From Bacillota bacterium (GTDB lineage: Bacteria > Bacillota > Clostridia > Acetivibrionales > DSM-1351): a stretch of DNA of 42,784 nt. The notes below the pieces were generated by a model. The model was given only the letters and a program-made list of their open reading frames with translations, made no database searches and was not told where the DNA came from. Positions 8,191 to 16,195 of the stretch are shown piece by piece. The DNA is taken from positions 1 to 42,784 of the forward strand of contig JAEXFI010000010.1 of the NCBI GenBank assembly GCA_023400235.1, written 5' to 3'. The translations under genes and the position numbers were made by a program. The stretch's first letter is position 1. The number at the start of each line of letters is the position of its first letter.

Positions 8191-8568
8191 ATGACAGTAT
8201 TTTTAATTGGTCTGGCAGCAGGGATAATCAGCGGTATGGGGATAGGCGGAGGAGCGGTATTGATACCGGCTCTTGTGCTGTTTGTCAGACCTGAGCAGCA
8301 TGTTGCCCAGAGCACCAATCTGCTATTTTTCATACCCACAGCTATAGTTGCTCTGACAATACATATAAAGCGCAGAAGAATTGACTTTAAAACAGGCATT
8401 CCCATAATGCTGTTCGGGCTTGCGGGGGCTATCCTTGGCTCACGCCTTGCGCTTGCGGCAGACGGGCTGCTTCTGCGCAAGGGGTTTGGAGTATTTTTGC
8501 TGATCATGGGGCTGTATGAGATTTTCGGAAAAAGAAAAAAGCCAGGAGGAAAAGGACGGGTAAAGTGA
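8191..8568 (+). CDS. TauE/SafE-family half-size membrane protein (second of a pair)
   Basis: 125 residues with about four membrane helices. The start carries the family motif GLAAGIISGMGIGGGAVLIPAL. The ATG at 8191 is preceded by AAGGACGG. Full-length TauE/SafE proteins contain two such halves in one chain; here they are two adjacent genes, 89 bases apart, in the same direction. The basic C-terminal tail (GKRKKPGGKGRVK) likely faces the cytoplasm. Confidence 0.78.
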   Translation: MTVFLIGLAAGIISGMGIGGGAVLIPALVLFVRPEQHVAQSTNLLFFIPTAIVALTIHIKRRRIDFKTGIPIMLFGLAGAILGSRLALAADGLLLRKGFGVFLLIMGLYEIFGKRKKPGGKGRVK

Positions 8569-8604
8569 ATTTTATCTTGACAGCATGGTTGTCGGGGCAT
8601 TCTG

Positions 8605-8764
8605 CCCAAATAGTATACTTCGTTTTGGCGGTTTTATCCAAACAGCTTGTACAGGTATATATGGTATAATAACCGCAAAGCGGCTATTATACGTGAATTC
8701 TATGATCGTCGCTTACGCGGCATGGCCGATTATACCACAAAAGCTTTGCTTTTATGGTATAATA
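8605..8764. repeat. cluster of short-loop hairpins with a repeated TATGGTATAATA motif
   Basis: Three hairpins with three-base loops lie in a row: GGGCA-TTC-TGCCC (about 8611-8623); GTATAATA.CCGC-AAA-GCGG.TATTATAC (8664-8692); and ATTATACCA.AAAAGC-TTT-GCTTTT.TGGTATAAT (8729-8763). The last two each have a single A/C mismatch in the stem. The 12-mer TATGGTATAATA occurs at 8660-8671 and 8753-8764 and in both cases forms an extended -10 promoter box (TGGTATAAT). No coding frame is supported. Confidence 0.6.
8753..8764 (+). promoter_or_regulatory. extended -10 promoter box, likely for the MoxR operon
   Basis: TGGTATAAT at 8755-8763 matches an extended -10 element, 85 bases before the MoxR start. 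No good -35 is seen. The identical box at 8660-8671 is a second candidate. Confidence 0.45.
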
Positions 8765-8847
8765 TTACTGTATTTTCCAATTGCATGCATTTATCCGAAG
8801 GATTAAATGAAAATACTCGCAAATTTGTAAAGTGGGGGAGAATAAAT

Positions 8848-9801
8848 ATGGAATTAGACCAGATAGGAGTTTTGGCCGAAAGAATAAGAGAAAATGTGTC
8901 CAAGGTTATAGTGGGCAAGGCGGATAAAATAGATTTGGCCCTCATATGCCTTATTACAGGTGGACACCTGCTGATGGAGGATGTTCCGGGGACTGGAAAG
9001 ACTGTATTTGCCAGGGCCCTGGCTTCATCTCTTGACTGTTCCTTCAGAAGGATACAGTTTACTCCAGACCTTCTGCCCTCTGATATAACAGGAATCAATT
9101 ACTTCAATCAGAAGGAAAACTGCTTTGTATTCAGAGCAGGCCCTGTTTTTTCAAATATATTGCTGGCGGATGAGATAAACCGCGCCACCCCAAGAACCCA
9201 GTCAGCCATGTTGGAATGTATGGAAGAGCACCAGGTTACCATAGACGGGGAGACAAAAAAACTGTCGGCGCCGTTTCTGGTCATAGCAACTCAGAACCCC
9301 ATTGAGATTCAGGGCACCTTTCCCTTGCCGGAGGCACAGTTGGACAGGTTTTTAATCAAAACCTCCATGGGTTATCCGGAAACCGGGGATGCAATAAATA
9401 TTCTCAAAAGATTCAAGGGGGGCAATCCATTGGACAGTCTTAAGCCTGTGGCGGACCGAGAGGAAATCCTGGAAGCCTCGTGCCGATATTCAGAGGTCAA
9501 GGTAGCTGAGGATATAATGGATTACATAATCAAAATAACCGAAGCCACAAGAAAGCATCCCAATACACACCTGGGAGCAAGCCCCCGAGGAGCTCTAGCA
9601 TTGCTCAGGGCGGTGCAGGTTTATGCCCTGCTGAAGGGCCGGACCTTTGTTACGCCCGACGATGTAAAAGCATTGGCTGTACCTGTTCTGGCCCATAGGA
9701 TTATTGCCAGAGGCCTGTCCCTGGAAAATGTAAATGCCGGAGAGAAAATCATAGGGGATGTGCTGGCTCATACTGCTGTACCCCTTGAACCGGAAGAATA
9801 A
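8848..9801 (+). CDS. MoxR-family AAA+ ATPase
   Basis: 317 residues. Walker A DVPGTGKT (45-52), Walker B NILLADE (103-109), sensor-1 region ATQNPIE with N150, then GTFPLPEAQLDRF. MoxR proteins are chaperone-like ATPases that act with von Willebrand-type partners, often in maturation of envelope or redox enzymes. The ATG at 8848 is chosen because GGGGGAG lies just upstream; in-frame upstream codons run through the hairpin-rich leader and are unlikely to be translated. First gene of a three-gene operon with the DUF58 and DUF4129 genes. Confidence 0.92.
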   Translation: MELDQIGVLAERIRENVSKVIVGKADKIDLALICLITGGHLLMEDVPGTGKTVFARALASSLDCSFRRIQFTPDLLPSDITGINYFNQKENCFVFRAGPVFSNILLADEINRATPRTQSAMLECMEEHQVTIDGETKKLSAPFLVIATQNPIEIQGTFPLPEAQLDRFLIKTSMGYPETGDAINILKRFKGGNPLDSLKPVADREEILEASCRYSEVKVAEDIMDYIIKITEATRKHPNTHLGASPRGALALLRAVQVYALLKGRTFVTPDDVKALAVPVLAHRIIARGLSLENVNAGEKIIGDVLAHTAVPLEPEE

Positions 9802-9812
9802 GGAGGAAGCTT

Positions 9813-10892
9813 ATGCTGCTGCAGATAGTACTTGCACTGCCTCTTCTGATTCTGGTGGAATACTTTATTTACAGGAATTTTTTACTTCGGGGCATGGTAT
9901 ACAGGAGAAGCATATCCCAGCCCGCAGCCTTTGAAGGGGAGACGGTCAAGCTTGTTGAAGAAATAGAGAACAACAGCCTGCTGCCCATAGCGTGGATGAA
10001 GGCTGAGTCCAAAATCAGCCCCAGGCTCAAGCTGGCCTCTGCAAAGAACATGGAGGAGGCACAGACCGGATACCACCGGAGTGTATTCTCAATCATGCCC
10101 TACTACCGCATCAAAAGAACCCATGAAGTGGCCTGCCTTCAAAGGGGAGACTACAACCTGGGTAATGTGACAATTACCGCGGGAGATATTCTTGGGTTGT
10201 CAACTAGGATAACCTCTTATGACAATGAGACCAGGCTGATAGTATATCCCCGCCCCCTTGATAACGACAGGCTTGTCAATTGCTTCAGTTCACTGCAGGG
10301 GGATGTGGTGGTGCGCAGGTTTATAAATCCAGACCCTTTCATTGTGGCAGGCGTCAGGGAGTATGGACCCGGTGACCCCATGTCGGCTATCAGCTGGAAG
10401 GCTACCGCCAGAACAAATTCTCTCCAGGTGTTCAAATATGATTTTACTGCAAATTCAAACATTTTGCTTCTGTTTAACATAGACACCAGCAGCAAGCAGG
10501 ACCAGTTTCCAAATGAGGAGCAGTGCCGGCAGATAGAATTCGGAATACATTTCTGTGCTGCAATTGTGGAGAAGGCATTAAAACAGGGAACTGCAACAGG
10601 CTTTTGCTCCAATGGCCATTTCAGGGATTCAAGCCAGTTTGTGAATATTCCGGCCCGCTGCAGCAAGCCCCAGCTGTATACCCTGTTGGAGGCCCTTGCA
10701 AAGCTCCAGTTTAACAGGAGCCTGTCCTTTTACACCTTGCTGCGGAATTTGAGAGGCCAAATACCCAGGGACACCGATATATTGATCGTATCCCTGTATT
10801 CAGACGAGAGCATTGAAGAGGAAATCCGACATATCAGGCGGGAAGGCCGGAAGGTCGAGGTAATGCTTATACAGGAAGGCGGTGTGTTCTGA
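9813..10892 (+). CDS. DUF58 domain protein (MoxR partner)
   Basis: 359 residues. An N-terminal membrane helix (about 3-22) leads into a beta-rich region with the FEGETVKLVEEIENNS pattern, then the DUF58 signature VREYGPGDPMSAISWKATAR (about 182-201), then a von Willebrand-A-like C-terminal region. DUF58 proteins are nearly always encoded next to MoxR and are thought to be its partners. AAGGAGG precedes the start, 11 bases after the MoxR stop; the stop overlaps the next gene's start by one base (TGATG). Confidence 0.88.
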   Translation: MLLQIVLALPLLILVEYFIYRNFLLRGMVYRRSISQPAAFEGETVKLVEEIENNSLLPIAWMKAESKISPRLKLASAKNMEEAQTGYHRSVFSIMPYYRIKRTHEVACLQRGDYNLGNVTITAGDILGLSTRITSYDNETRLIVYPRPLDNDRLVNCFSSLQGDVVVRRFINPDPFIVAGVREYGPGDPMSAISWKATARTNSLQVFKYDFTANSNILLLFNIDTSSKQDQFPNEEQCRQIEFGIHFCAAIVEKALKQGTATGFCSNGHFRDSSQFVNIPARCSKPQLYTLLEALAKLQFNRSLSFYTLLRNLRGQIPRDTDILIVSLYSDESIEEEIRHIRREGRKVEVMLIQEGGVF

Positions 10893-12163
10893 TGTTTGGG
10901 ATTTTTACCTTTACTTCAATACTTGAAATGCTCATGCTCATGCCGGGAGCATACATGGTACTGCAGGTCTTTATGCCTCCTGTTACGGCATTTATGCTGA
11001 CCTGCCTTTTTAACCTTCTGGTACTGGCAGCTATTTTAATATGCAGGCTTAAACCGGGGCCCTTCGTTTACAAGGCGATTACTATTGTTGTATCGGCTCT
11101 GGTGGCGTTATTAACAGCGGGAATAAATCCGGGCGGTCTTGTGGTATTTGTGGCAGGCATATTCATTTTCACCCATGTGAGAACAGTTTTGGCTACCAGC
11201 AGGGATATTGGCGTGCAAATGGCAATGGCCTCAATCATTATAAATATTCTTCTGGCAATTGTGTTTGTAAGGGCCAACAACTATTCCCTGGTGTTTTTCG
11301 GCAATATAACCCTGGGACTGTCTGTTGCGGCTTCCGTTACAGTCCTTGTGCTAAAGCAGGTGGACGATTCCAGGAGATTTGGAAAAAGTACCATGGATAT
11401 AAGCAGCATACAGCAAAAAAACAATAGGATTTTTGCGGGCATTTTACTGGTGATTCTCATTTTTGCAGGCACCTTCGGACAGGTCTCCGCTATTTATGGG
11501 TTTGTTGTAAGAACTGTGGGCTGGCTGTTATCCGCCCTGTCAAGGCTGTTTGCCTCCGGGGACAAGGATGCCGCCCTGCCGGAGGTGCAGGAGCAGGACC
11601 TGCTTATGAATGCCGGAACTCAGGATCCGTCCCTGTTCCAGAGAATATTTATAATTGTTATAAATGCTTTAGGGGTATTGATTGTAATTGGAATCGTATT
11701 TCTTATTTTATACCATATGGTGAAATTAATAATTAGCATTGTCACAAGTCTCATAAGCTGGTTTAAAAGCGGACAGCATTTTGTAGATGTGGTTTCGGAG
11801 GACGGACATACTGACGAAAAGGAAAGCTTACTTGACAGAAATCTTAAAAATTTTGTAAGCAGGGTTAAAAATGCCGCCGCAGGAATATTTGCAAGAGAGC
11901 TGCCTTATGACAGTCTGCCCGATGACGTGGCGAAGGTCAGAAGGCTCATGAAGTATTTCATACGTCATTTAAAGGGCAAGGGAGCCGTTATTCCGCCTGC
12001 GTCCACCGCGCGGGAGCTATGTGGCGAGTCAGGAGCTGCCGAGCCCCAAAACATGGAGTTTAATACACTGCTGGCCCAATGCTATGACCGTGCCCGGTAT
12101 GCCGACCTTGCTCCGGAAAAGGAGCAGCTGGACCTGCTGGAGGAAAAGCTTTTGAAAAAATAG
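10892..12163 (+). CDS. multi-pass membrane protein with C-terminal DUF4129-like domain
   Basis: 423 residues. About six membrane helices lie in the first 165 residues, one more at about 183-210 and one at about 250-285. A basic cytoplasmic linker and a C-terminal helical domain follow (about 345-423, with STARELC and FNTLLAQCYDRARYA) that resembles DUF4129. In many bacteria this third operon position also encodes a transglutaminase; I see no transglutaminase Cys-His-Asp motifs here, so only the membrane and DUF4129 parts are present. Function unknown; presumably it works with the MoxR/DUF58 pair in envelope maturation. Confidence 0.7.
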   Translation: MFGIFTFTSILEMLMLMPGAYMVLQVFMPPVTAFMLTCLFNLLVLAAILICRLKPGPFVYKAITIVVSALVALLTAGINPGGLVVFVAGIFIFTHVRTVLATSRDIGVQMAMASIIINILLAIVFVRANNYSLVFFGNITLGLSVAASVTVLVLKQVDDSRRFGKSTMDISSIQQKNNRIFAGILLVILIFAGTFGQVSAIYGFVVRTVGWLLSALSRLFASGDKDAALPEVQEQDLLMNAGTQDPSLFQRIFIIVINALGVLIVIGIVFLILYHMVKLIISIVTSLISWFKSGQHFVDVVSEDGHTDEKESLLDRNLKNFVSRVKNAAAGIFARELPYDSLPDDVAKVRRLMKYFIRHLKGKGAVIPPASTARELCGESGAAEPQNMEFNTLLAQCYDRARYADLAPEKEQLDLLEEKLLKK

Positions 12164-12203
12164 CTGCTGAAAAAATCTGTATTATTTTCATATATCTCAA
12201 AGG

Positions 12204-12237
12204 GGCGCAAATATAAAAATATTTGTGCCGTTTTTAT
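12204..12237 (+). terminator. Rho-independent terminator of the MoxR operon
   Basis: Stem GGCGCAAATA (12204-12213) / TATTTGTGCC (12220-12229) with one G-U pair and a six-base loop, followed by GTTTTTATT. Confidence 0.85.
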
Positions 12238-12357
12238 TGTAAACCTTGTATAAATGTAGTAGTGGACTTTAATTTCTCAAGGGAAAGTGAAACCTTGAGG
12301 GTATTATTTTTAAGGAGTGATGTAGACGATTTAATCCGTAAAAAAATCCTATATGTG

Positions 12358-12386
12358 TTGACAGTACAAAGTGAATAGTATATAGT
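12358..12386 (+). promoter_or_regulatory. sigma-A promoter of the trmB-type/lysA unit
   Basis: TTGACA (12358-12363), 17-base spacer, TATAGT (12381-12386). Confidence 0.8.
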
Positions 12387-12405
12387 GGTTTTATATAGAA
12401 CCACT
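12384..12405. promoter_or_regulatory. inverted repeat overlapping the -10 box (operator candidate)
   Basis: Perfect 7-bp arms AGTGGTT (12384-12390) / AACCACT (12399-12405) flank ATATAG-type spacer sequence. The left arm overlaps the -10 box and the right arm lies in the early transcript, so it could be a repressor site, for example for the TrmB-type protein itself, or a leader hairpin. Confidence 0.5.
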
Positions 12406-12423
12406 AAAAACGGGAGGTGCGTT

Positions 12424-13113
12424 ATGGACATAATTGATGCTTTAATGCAGGCAGGTTTCACCAGGCATGAATCAATGCTGTACATAACCTTGTGCAAGGA
12501 AGGTGAGCTTACCGGCTACGAAGCCTCCAAACTGACCGGGATACCAAGGTCAAACGCATACCTGGGGCTTGCCGGCCTCTCGGACAAGGGCGGTGCCTAC
12601 AAGATAAACGGAGAGACTGCCAGATATATTGCAGTCCAACCCGAAGAGCTGGTTGACAACCTGAAGCGGAAATTTGACCAGGTGATGAAGGTCATACAGG
12701 AGGAGATACCTCAAATGACTGCCATGGGGGAAAGCTTTGTAACAATAAACGGCAGGCAGCAGATTCTGGACAAGATGAAGAATCTGATGAACCAGGCGCA
12801 GAAAAGGATTTACATTTCCATATCAAGAGAGCAGCTGGACCAGGTGATGGAGGAACTAACAGCAGCCAGGGACAAAGGGCTCAAGGTGGTGGTGATAACC
12901 TCAGAAATGCTTTTGCTGGAACGGGTAGTCTGCTACTGCAAAAACAAGCATTTTGAAAGTGTCAGACTTATCACCGACTCGGAAAATGTTCTTACAGGCC
13001 AGCTCAATGGAACCAATCCAACCTGCCTGTTTTCAAGAAACTCAAACATGGTTGATCTTATAAAGGATTCTCTTACAAATGAAATAAAGCTTATAAATAT
13101 AAATACAAAATAA
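12424..13113 (+). CDS. TrmB-family transcriptional regulator
   Basis: 229 residues. The N-terminal winged helix-turn-helix (about residues 1-70; DALMQAGFTRHESMLYITL, then GYEASKLTGIPRSNAY) is the TrmB type. A short coiled linker (about 78-100) and a C-terminal domain with IYISISREQLDQVMEEL follow, resembling the phospholipase-D-like effector part of TrmB regulators. The ATG at 12424 has GGGAGGTG upstream; the track-style upstream start lies within the operator region. It is followed after 19 bases by the LysA-type gene, which it probably regulates. Confidence 0.82.
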   Translation: MDIIDALMQAGFTRHESMLYITLCKEGELTGYEASKLTGIPRSNAYLGLAGLSDKGGAYKINGETARYIAVQPEELVDNLKRKFDQVMKVIQEEIPQMTAMGESFVTINGRQQILDKMKNLMNQAQKRIYISISREQLDQVMEELTAARDKGLKVVVITSEMLLLERVVCYCKNKHFESVRLITDSENVLTGQLNGTNPTCLFSRNSNMVDLIKDSLTNEIKLININTK

Positions 13114-13132
13114 ATAAAACGGAGGCTATATT

Positions 13133-14383
13133 ATGACAGAATACTATTCAGTTAAAATGGACTTTTTTGGGAATTCAGACCCGGAAAAGCTCGTAAAGGA
13201 ATTTGGAAGCCCTTTATATGTTTATAATGAAAAGATTTTAAGGCAGAAGTGCAGGGATATGAAAAATCTTGTAGATTACCCGTACTTTATTCCTAATTAC
13301 TCTATAAAGGCCAACTCAAGCCTGCAAATAATTAAAACCGTCAGGGAGGAAGGTTTGAGGGCTGATGCAATGTCGGCAGGGGAGATACAGCTTTTGCTGC
13401 ACGCAGGCTACAAGCCTGAAGAGCTGTTCTTTGTACCCAACAATGTATCGCTGGAGGAACTTAAATATGCAGTTGACAACGGAGTGCTTGTAAGTGTGGA
13501 TTCGCTGTCCCAGCTTGAGCTGTTGGGTAAAATCAACAGGGGGGGCAAGGCTGCCGTAAGATTCAATCCCGGGGTAGGTGCTGGACATCACGAAAAGGTG
13601 ATAACAGCAGGAAAAAAGACTAAATTCGGAGTTAATACCGACTGCGTTTCACAGGTTAAGGAAATAGCTAAAAAATATGATATGAGAATCTGCGGAATCA
13701 ACCAGCACATTGGCTCACTGTTCATGGAAGGGGATTCCTATATTGAAGGAGTGAAGTCCATTCTCGCAGTTGCTGAACAGTTTGAGGATATAGATTTTGT
13801 TGATATGGGCGGCGGCTTTGGAATACCTTACAGAAAGCAGGAGGGGCAGGAAGCCCTTGACCTGGCAAGCTTCAGAGAAAAATTGACTGCCGTTCTGGTG
13901 CAGTGGACTGAGAAATACGGAAAGAAGATATTGTTCAAATCGGAGCCCGGACGTTATATAGTAGCTGAAAGCGGTATTCTGCTGGGAACTGTATATGCAA
14001 CCAAAAGCAATTATGGAAACAGATATGCAGGAACCGACTTGGGCTTCAATGTCCTTGCCAGACCGGTCATGTACGATTCTCACCATGACATTGAGGTTTA
14101 TAGAAATGGAAAGCCTCAGAACCAGGGAGCCACGGAAGAGGTGACCGTGGTTGGAAACATCTGCGAGAGCGGCGACATTGTTGCAAAGCACAGGAAACTA
14201 CCGGCGGTGGAAGAAGGAGATATACTGGGAATAATGGATGCGGGGGCCTACGGTTTCGCCATGAGCTCCAACTACAATATGAGGCTGCGCCCGGCAGAGG
14301 TTATGATAAAAGAGAATGGGGAAGCTGTGCTCATAAGGCGGAGAGATACCTTTGAGGACCTTATTGCCCCATATAATATATAA
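13133..14383 (+). CDS. lysA: diaminopimelate decarboxylase-type PLP enzyme
   Basis: 416 residues, normal for LysA. Fold-III (alanine-racemase-like) PLP decarboxylase: the PLP lysine is K59 in YSIKANSS; phosphate-binding DMGGGFG is at about 223-229; EPGRYIVAESG is present; and the partner-subunit catalytic motif is C344 in NICESGD. It ends with AYGFAMSSNYNMRLRPAEV. LysA converts meso-diaminopimelate to L-lysine and CO2. Related decarboxylases of ornithine/lysine or carboxynorspermidine share the fold, so the substrate is likely but not certain. ACGGAGG precedes the start. The stop codon is at the first unit of a 12-bp tandem repeat. Confidence 0.82.
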   Translation: MTEYYSVKMDFFGNSDPEKLVKEFGSPLYVYNEKILRQKCRDMKNLVDYPYFIPNYSIKANSSLQIIKTVREEGLRADAMSAGEIQLLLHAGYKPEELFFVPNNVSLEELKYAVDNGVLVSVDSLSQLELLGKINRGGKAAVRFNPGVGAGHHEKVITAGKKTKFGVNTDCVSQVKEIAKKYDMRICGINQHIGSLFMEGDSYIEGVKSILAVAEQFEDIDFVDMGGGFGIPYRKQEGQEALDLASFREKLTAVLVQWTEKYGKKILFKSEPGRYIVAESGILLGTVYATKSNYGNRYAGTDLGFNVLARPVMYDSHHDIEVYRNGKPQNQGATEEVTVVGNICESGDIVAKHRKLPAVEEGDILGIMDAGAYGFAMSSNYNMRLRPAEVMIKENGEAVLIRRRDTFEDLIAPYNI

Positions 14384-14511
14384 CACAGAACATAACACAA
14401 AACATAACACAGAACATAACACAGAACATAACACAAAACATAACACAGAACATAACACAAAACATAACACAGAACATAACACAGAACATAACGCAGAACA
14501 TAACACAAAAC
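14380..14511. repeat. 12-bp minisatellite, 11 units
   Basis: Eleven contiguous units of ATAACACA(G/A)AAC, with one unit ATAACGCAGAAC, starting at the stop codon of the lysA-type gene. Units alternate between G and A at position 9. The minus strand encodes a long Cys/Leu/Val-rich open frame that is only a by-product of the array. The remaining gap to 14680 contains a promoter and nothing else recognised. Confidence 0.95.
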
Positions 14512-14597
14512 ACATAATCCTATAACCTGTAACCTGTAACTGAAAACCGGGGAGCAACCTGAGAATTTTCAAAAGATACCCTGGTGTCAGAAATCCT

Positions 14598-14626
14598 TTG
14601 AAAACAGGAACCTATTTAATTATATT
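14598..14626 (+). promoter_or_regulatory. sigma-A promoter for the 81-residue gene
   Basis: TTGAAA (14598-14603), 17-base spacer, TATATT (14621-14626), about 55 bases before the start codon. Confidence 0.6.
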
Positions 14627-14680
14627 GCCATAGTATGTAATGATATCCTATAAACTGACTTGAAATTTAGGAGGCAATAT

Positions 14681-14926
14681 ATGAGGGGTTCTGTCTTGGA
14701 TAATCTGACCTGGGAGGGAAACAGCAAAAAGATGTTTAAGCTGGTTTTAGACGCTGTTCCTTCAATATTCCTTGGCTTGGTTAAGCATGAGATTGAGGAT
14801 TGGCTGGTAAAAAATAAAGTTACAGTGGTAACTGAAGAATTGTGTATTAAAATGTTTAAAGAGAAAGCTCCAAAAGGTATGATAGAAAAATTAACTCCAA
14901 AACTTGAGAGCTTAAAAACCAAATAG
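14681..14926 (+). CDS. small protein resembling the PCP-reductase (PCP_red) domain
   Basis: 81 residues. The pattern LTWEGNSKKMFKLVLDAVPS, then a helix and TVVTEELCIKMF, is like the C-terminal PCP_red domain of protochlorophyllide reductase subunit B and free-standing clostridial homologues: WT-x-A, VP, then VT-x-E. The match is by eye and moderate. A near-perfect TTAGGAGG precedes the ATG at 14681, so this start is preferred to the in-frame codon at 14660. It has its own promoter and a strong terminator, so it is expressed alone. Role unknown. Confidence 0.6.
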   Translation: MRGSVLDNLTWEGNSKKMFKLVLDAVPSIFLGLVKHEIEDWLVKNKVTVVTEELCIKMFKEKAPKGMIEKLTPKLESLKTK

Positions 14927-14927
14927 A

Positions 14928-14970
14928 TAAAAACAGTGAGTGCTGGATTCCCGCACTCACTGTTTTTTTT
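14928..14970. terminator. bidirectional terminator between converging genes
   Basis: A 13-bp stem AAACAGTGAGTGC / GCACTCACTGTTT (14931-14943 / 14953-14965) with a T-tract on each strand. It serves the 81-residue gene and the minus-strand serC-serA unit. Confidence 0.9.
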
Positions 14971-15001
14971 GTATGGGCCTTGCGAAATTTGTTTGCTCAG
15001 G

Positions 15002-16174
15002 CTATTTGGAGGTTATGACTCTTACGGTCTTAACCCCGTCTATGGCTCTGATCCTGCCTATGACATCCTCGCTGAGCTCACCTTCGATGTCAATGACATT
15101 GTAGCCGATGGTATCCTTGTGACGGGTCAGCATATCTGCAATATTTATCTTATTTGCAGCAAGTATGGTGGTCATCTGGCCTATCATATTTGGTATGTTT
15201 CGGTGCACGGTAATAATTCTGGCCTTGTCTGTAGGCAGCATGTCACAGTCGGGGAAATTGACCGAGTTTTTGATCATGCCGGTTTCCAGGTAATCCTTCA
15301 TCTGGTTTGCAGCCATAATAGCGCAATTTTCCTCTGATTCAGGGGTGGAGGCGCCAAGATGGGGAATTGCTATTATCTCCTCCACACCAAGGAGTTCTTC
15401 CTCAGGGAAGTCGGTTACATAGCAGGCAACGGTTCCATTTCCGATTGCCTCCAGCAAATCCTGGTTTGATACCAGCCCTCCTCTGGCCAGGTTTATTATT
15501 CTGACACCCTTTTTCATTATTTCAAATTTTTCCTTGTTGAGGGTGTTCTTTGTCTCACCGGTCAAAGGTACATGAATAGTGATGTAATCGCAGGTTGACA
15601 GCAGATGCTCCAGGCTGTTTGCCCTTATAACCGAGCTGGACAGCCCCCAGGCAGCCTTTACCGAAATATAGGGGTCATAGCCCATAACCTCCATACCAAG
15701 AGATATGCAGTCGTTAGCAACCATTACACCAATAGCTCCAAGACCTATAACACCAATTTTTTTGCTCATGATTTCGGGTCCTTCAAACTGGGACTTGCCC
15801 TTTTCCACCAGCTTGGGTATTTCAGCGCCCTTACCCTTCAAGGTCTGGACCCATTCCATGCCCTTTGTGATTTTCCGGGAGGAAAGCAGGAGGGCAGCAA
15901 TAACCAGTTCTTTTACTCCTGTGGAATTGGCTCCGGGAGTGTTGAAAACTACTATGCCTTTTTCAGTGCATTTTTCTATGGGAATATTGTTCACTCCCGC
16001 ACCGGCTCTCGCAATGGCCTTAAGATTAACGGGCAGTTCCATTTCCAGCATATTTGCACTTCTGACAAGTATGCCGTCGGGATTGGCCTCATCAGTTGAA
16101 ATTTCATAGTTTTCCTTAGGAAGCAGGTCGAGCCCGCAGCTGGCTATCTTATTCAACATTTGTATCTTATACAT
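15002..16174 (-). CDS. serA: D-3-phosphoglycerate dehydrogenase
   Basis: 390 residues: an N-terminal substrate part, Rossmann domain with GLGAIG (144-149), catalytic R231 in NLARGGLV and H272 in PHLGASTPESEENC, and a C-terminal ACT domain (about 319-390). It oxidises 3-phosphoglycerate to phosphohydroxypyruvate, the first committed step of serine synthesis. The short form with ACT but no intervening ASB domain is common in Firmicutes. GAAAGG precedes the ATG. It follows serC by 21 bases and is co-transcribed with it behind the glycine riboswitch; the ACT domain suggests additional allosteric control, classically by serine. Confidence 0.9.
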   Translation of the reverse strand: MYKIQMLNKIASCGLDLLPKENYEISTDEANPDGILVRSANMLEMELPVNLKAIARAGAGVNNIPIEKCTEKGIVVFNTPGANSTGVKELVIAALLLSSRKITKGMEWVQTLKGKGAEIPKLVEKGKSQFEGPEIMSKKIGVIGLGAIGVMVANDCISLGMEVMGYDPYISVKAAWGLSSSVIRANSLEHLLSTCDYITIHVPLTGETKNTLNKEKFEIMKKGVRIINLARGGLVSNQDLLEAIGNGTVACYVTDFPEEELLGVEEIIAIPHLGASTPESEENCAIMAANQMKDYLETGMIKNSVNFPDCDMLPTDKARIITVHRNIPNMIGQMTTILAANKINIADMLTRHKDTIGYNVIDIEGELSEDVIGRIRAIDGVKTVRVITSK

Positions 16175-16195
16175 ACTGATTCATCCTTTCAGATT

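Noticed and set aside
14380..14511. CRISPR array
   Set aside because: Units are 12 bp, contiguous and without unique spacers. The same holds for 27253-27378.
14198..14572. Minus-strand open frame with repeated Leu-Cys-Ser/Phe/Tyr-Val units
   Set aside because: It is the translation of the 12-bp minisatellite, whose unit length is a multiple of three and lacks stops in that frame. No ribosome site, and it overlaps the lysA-type gene.
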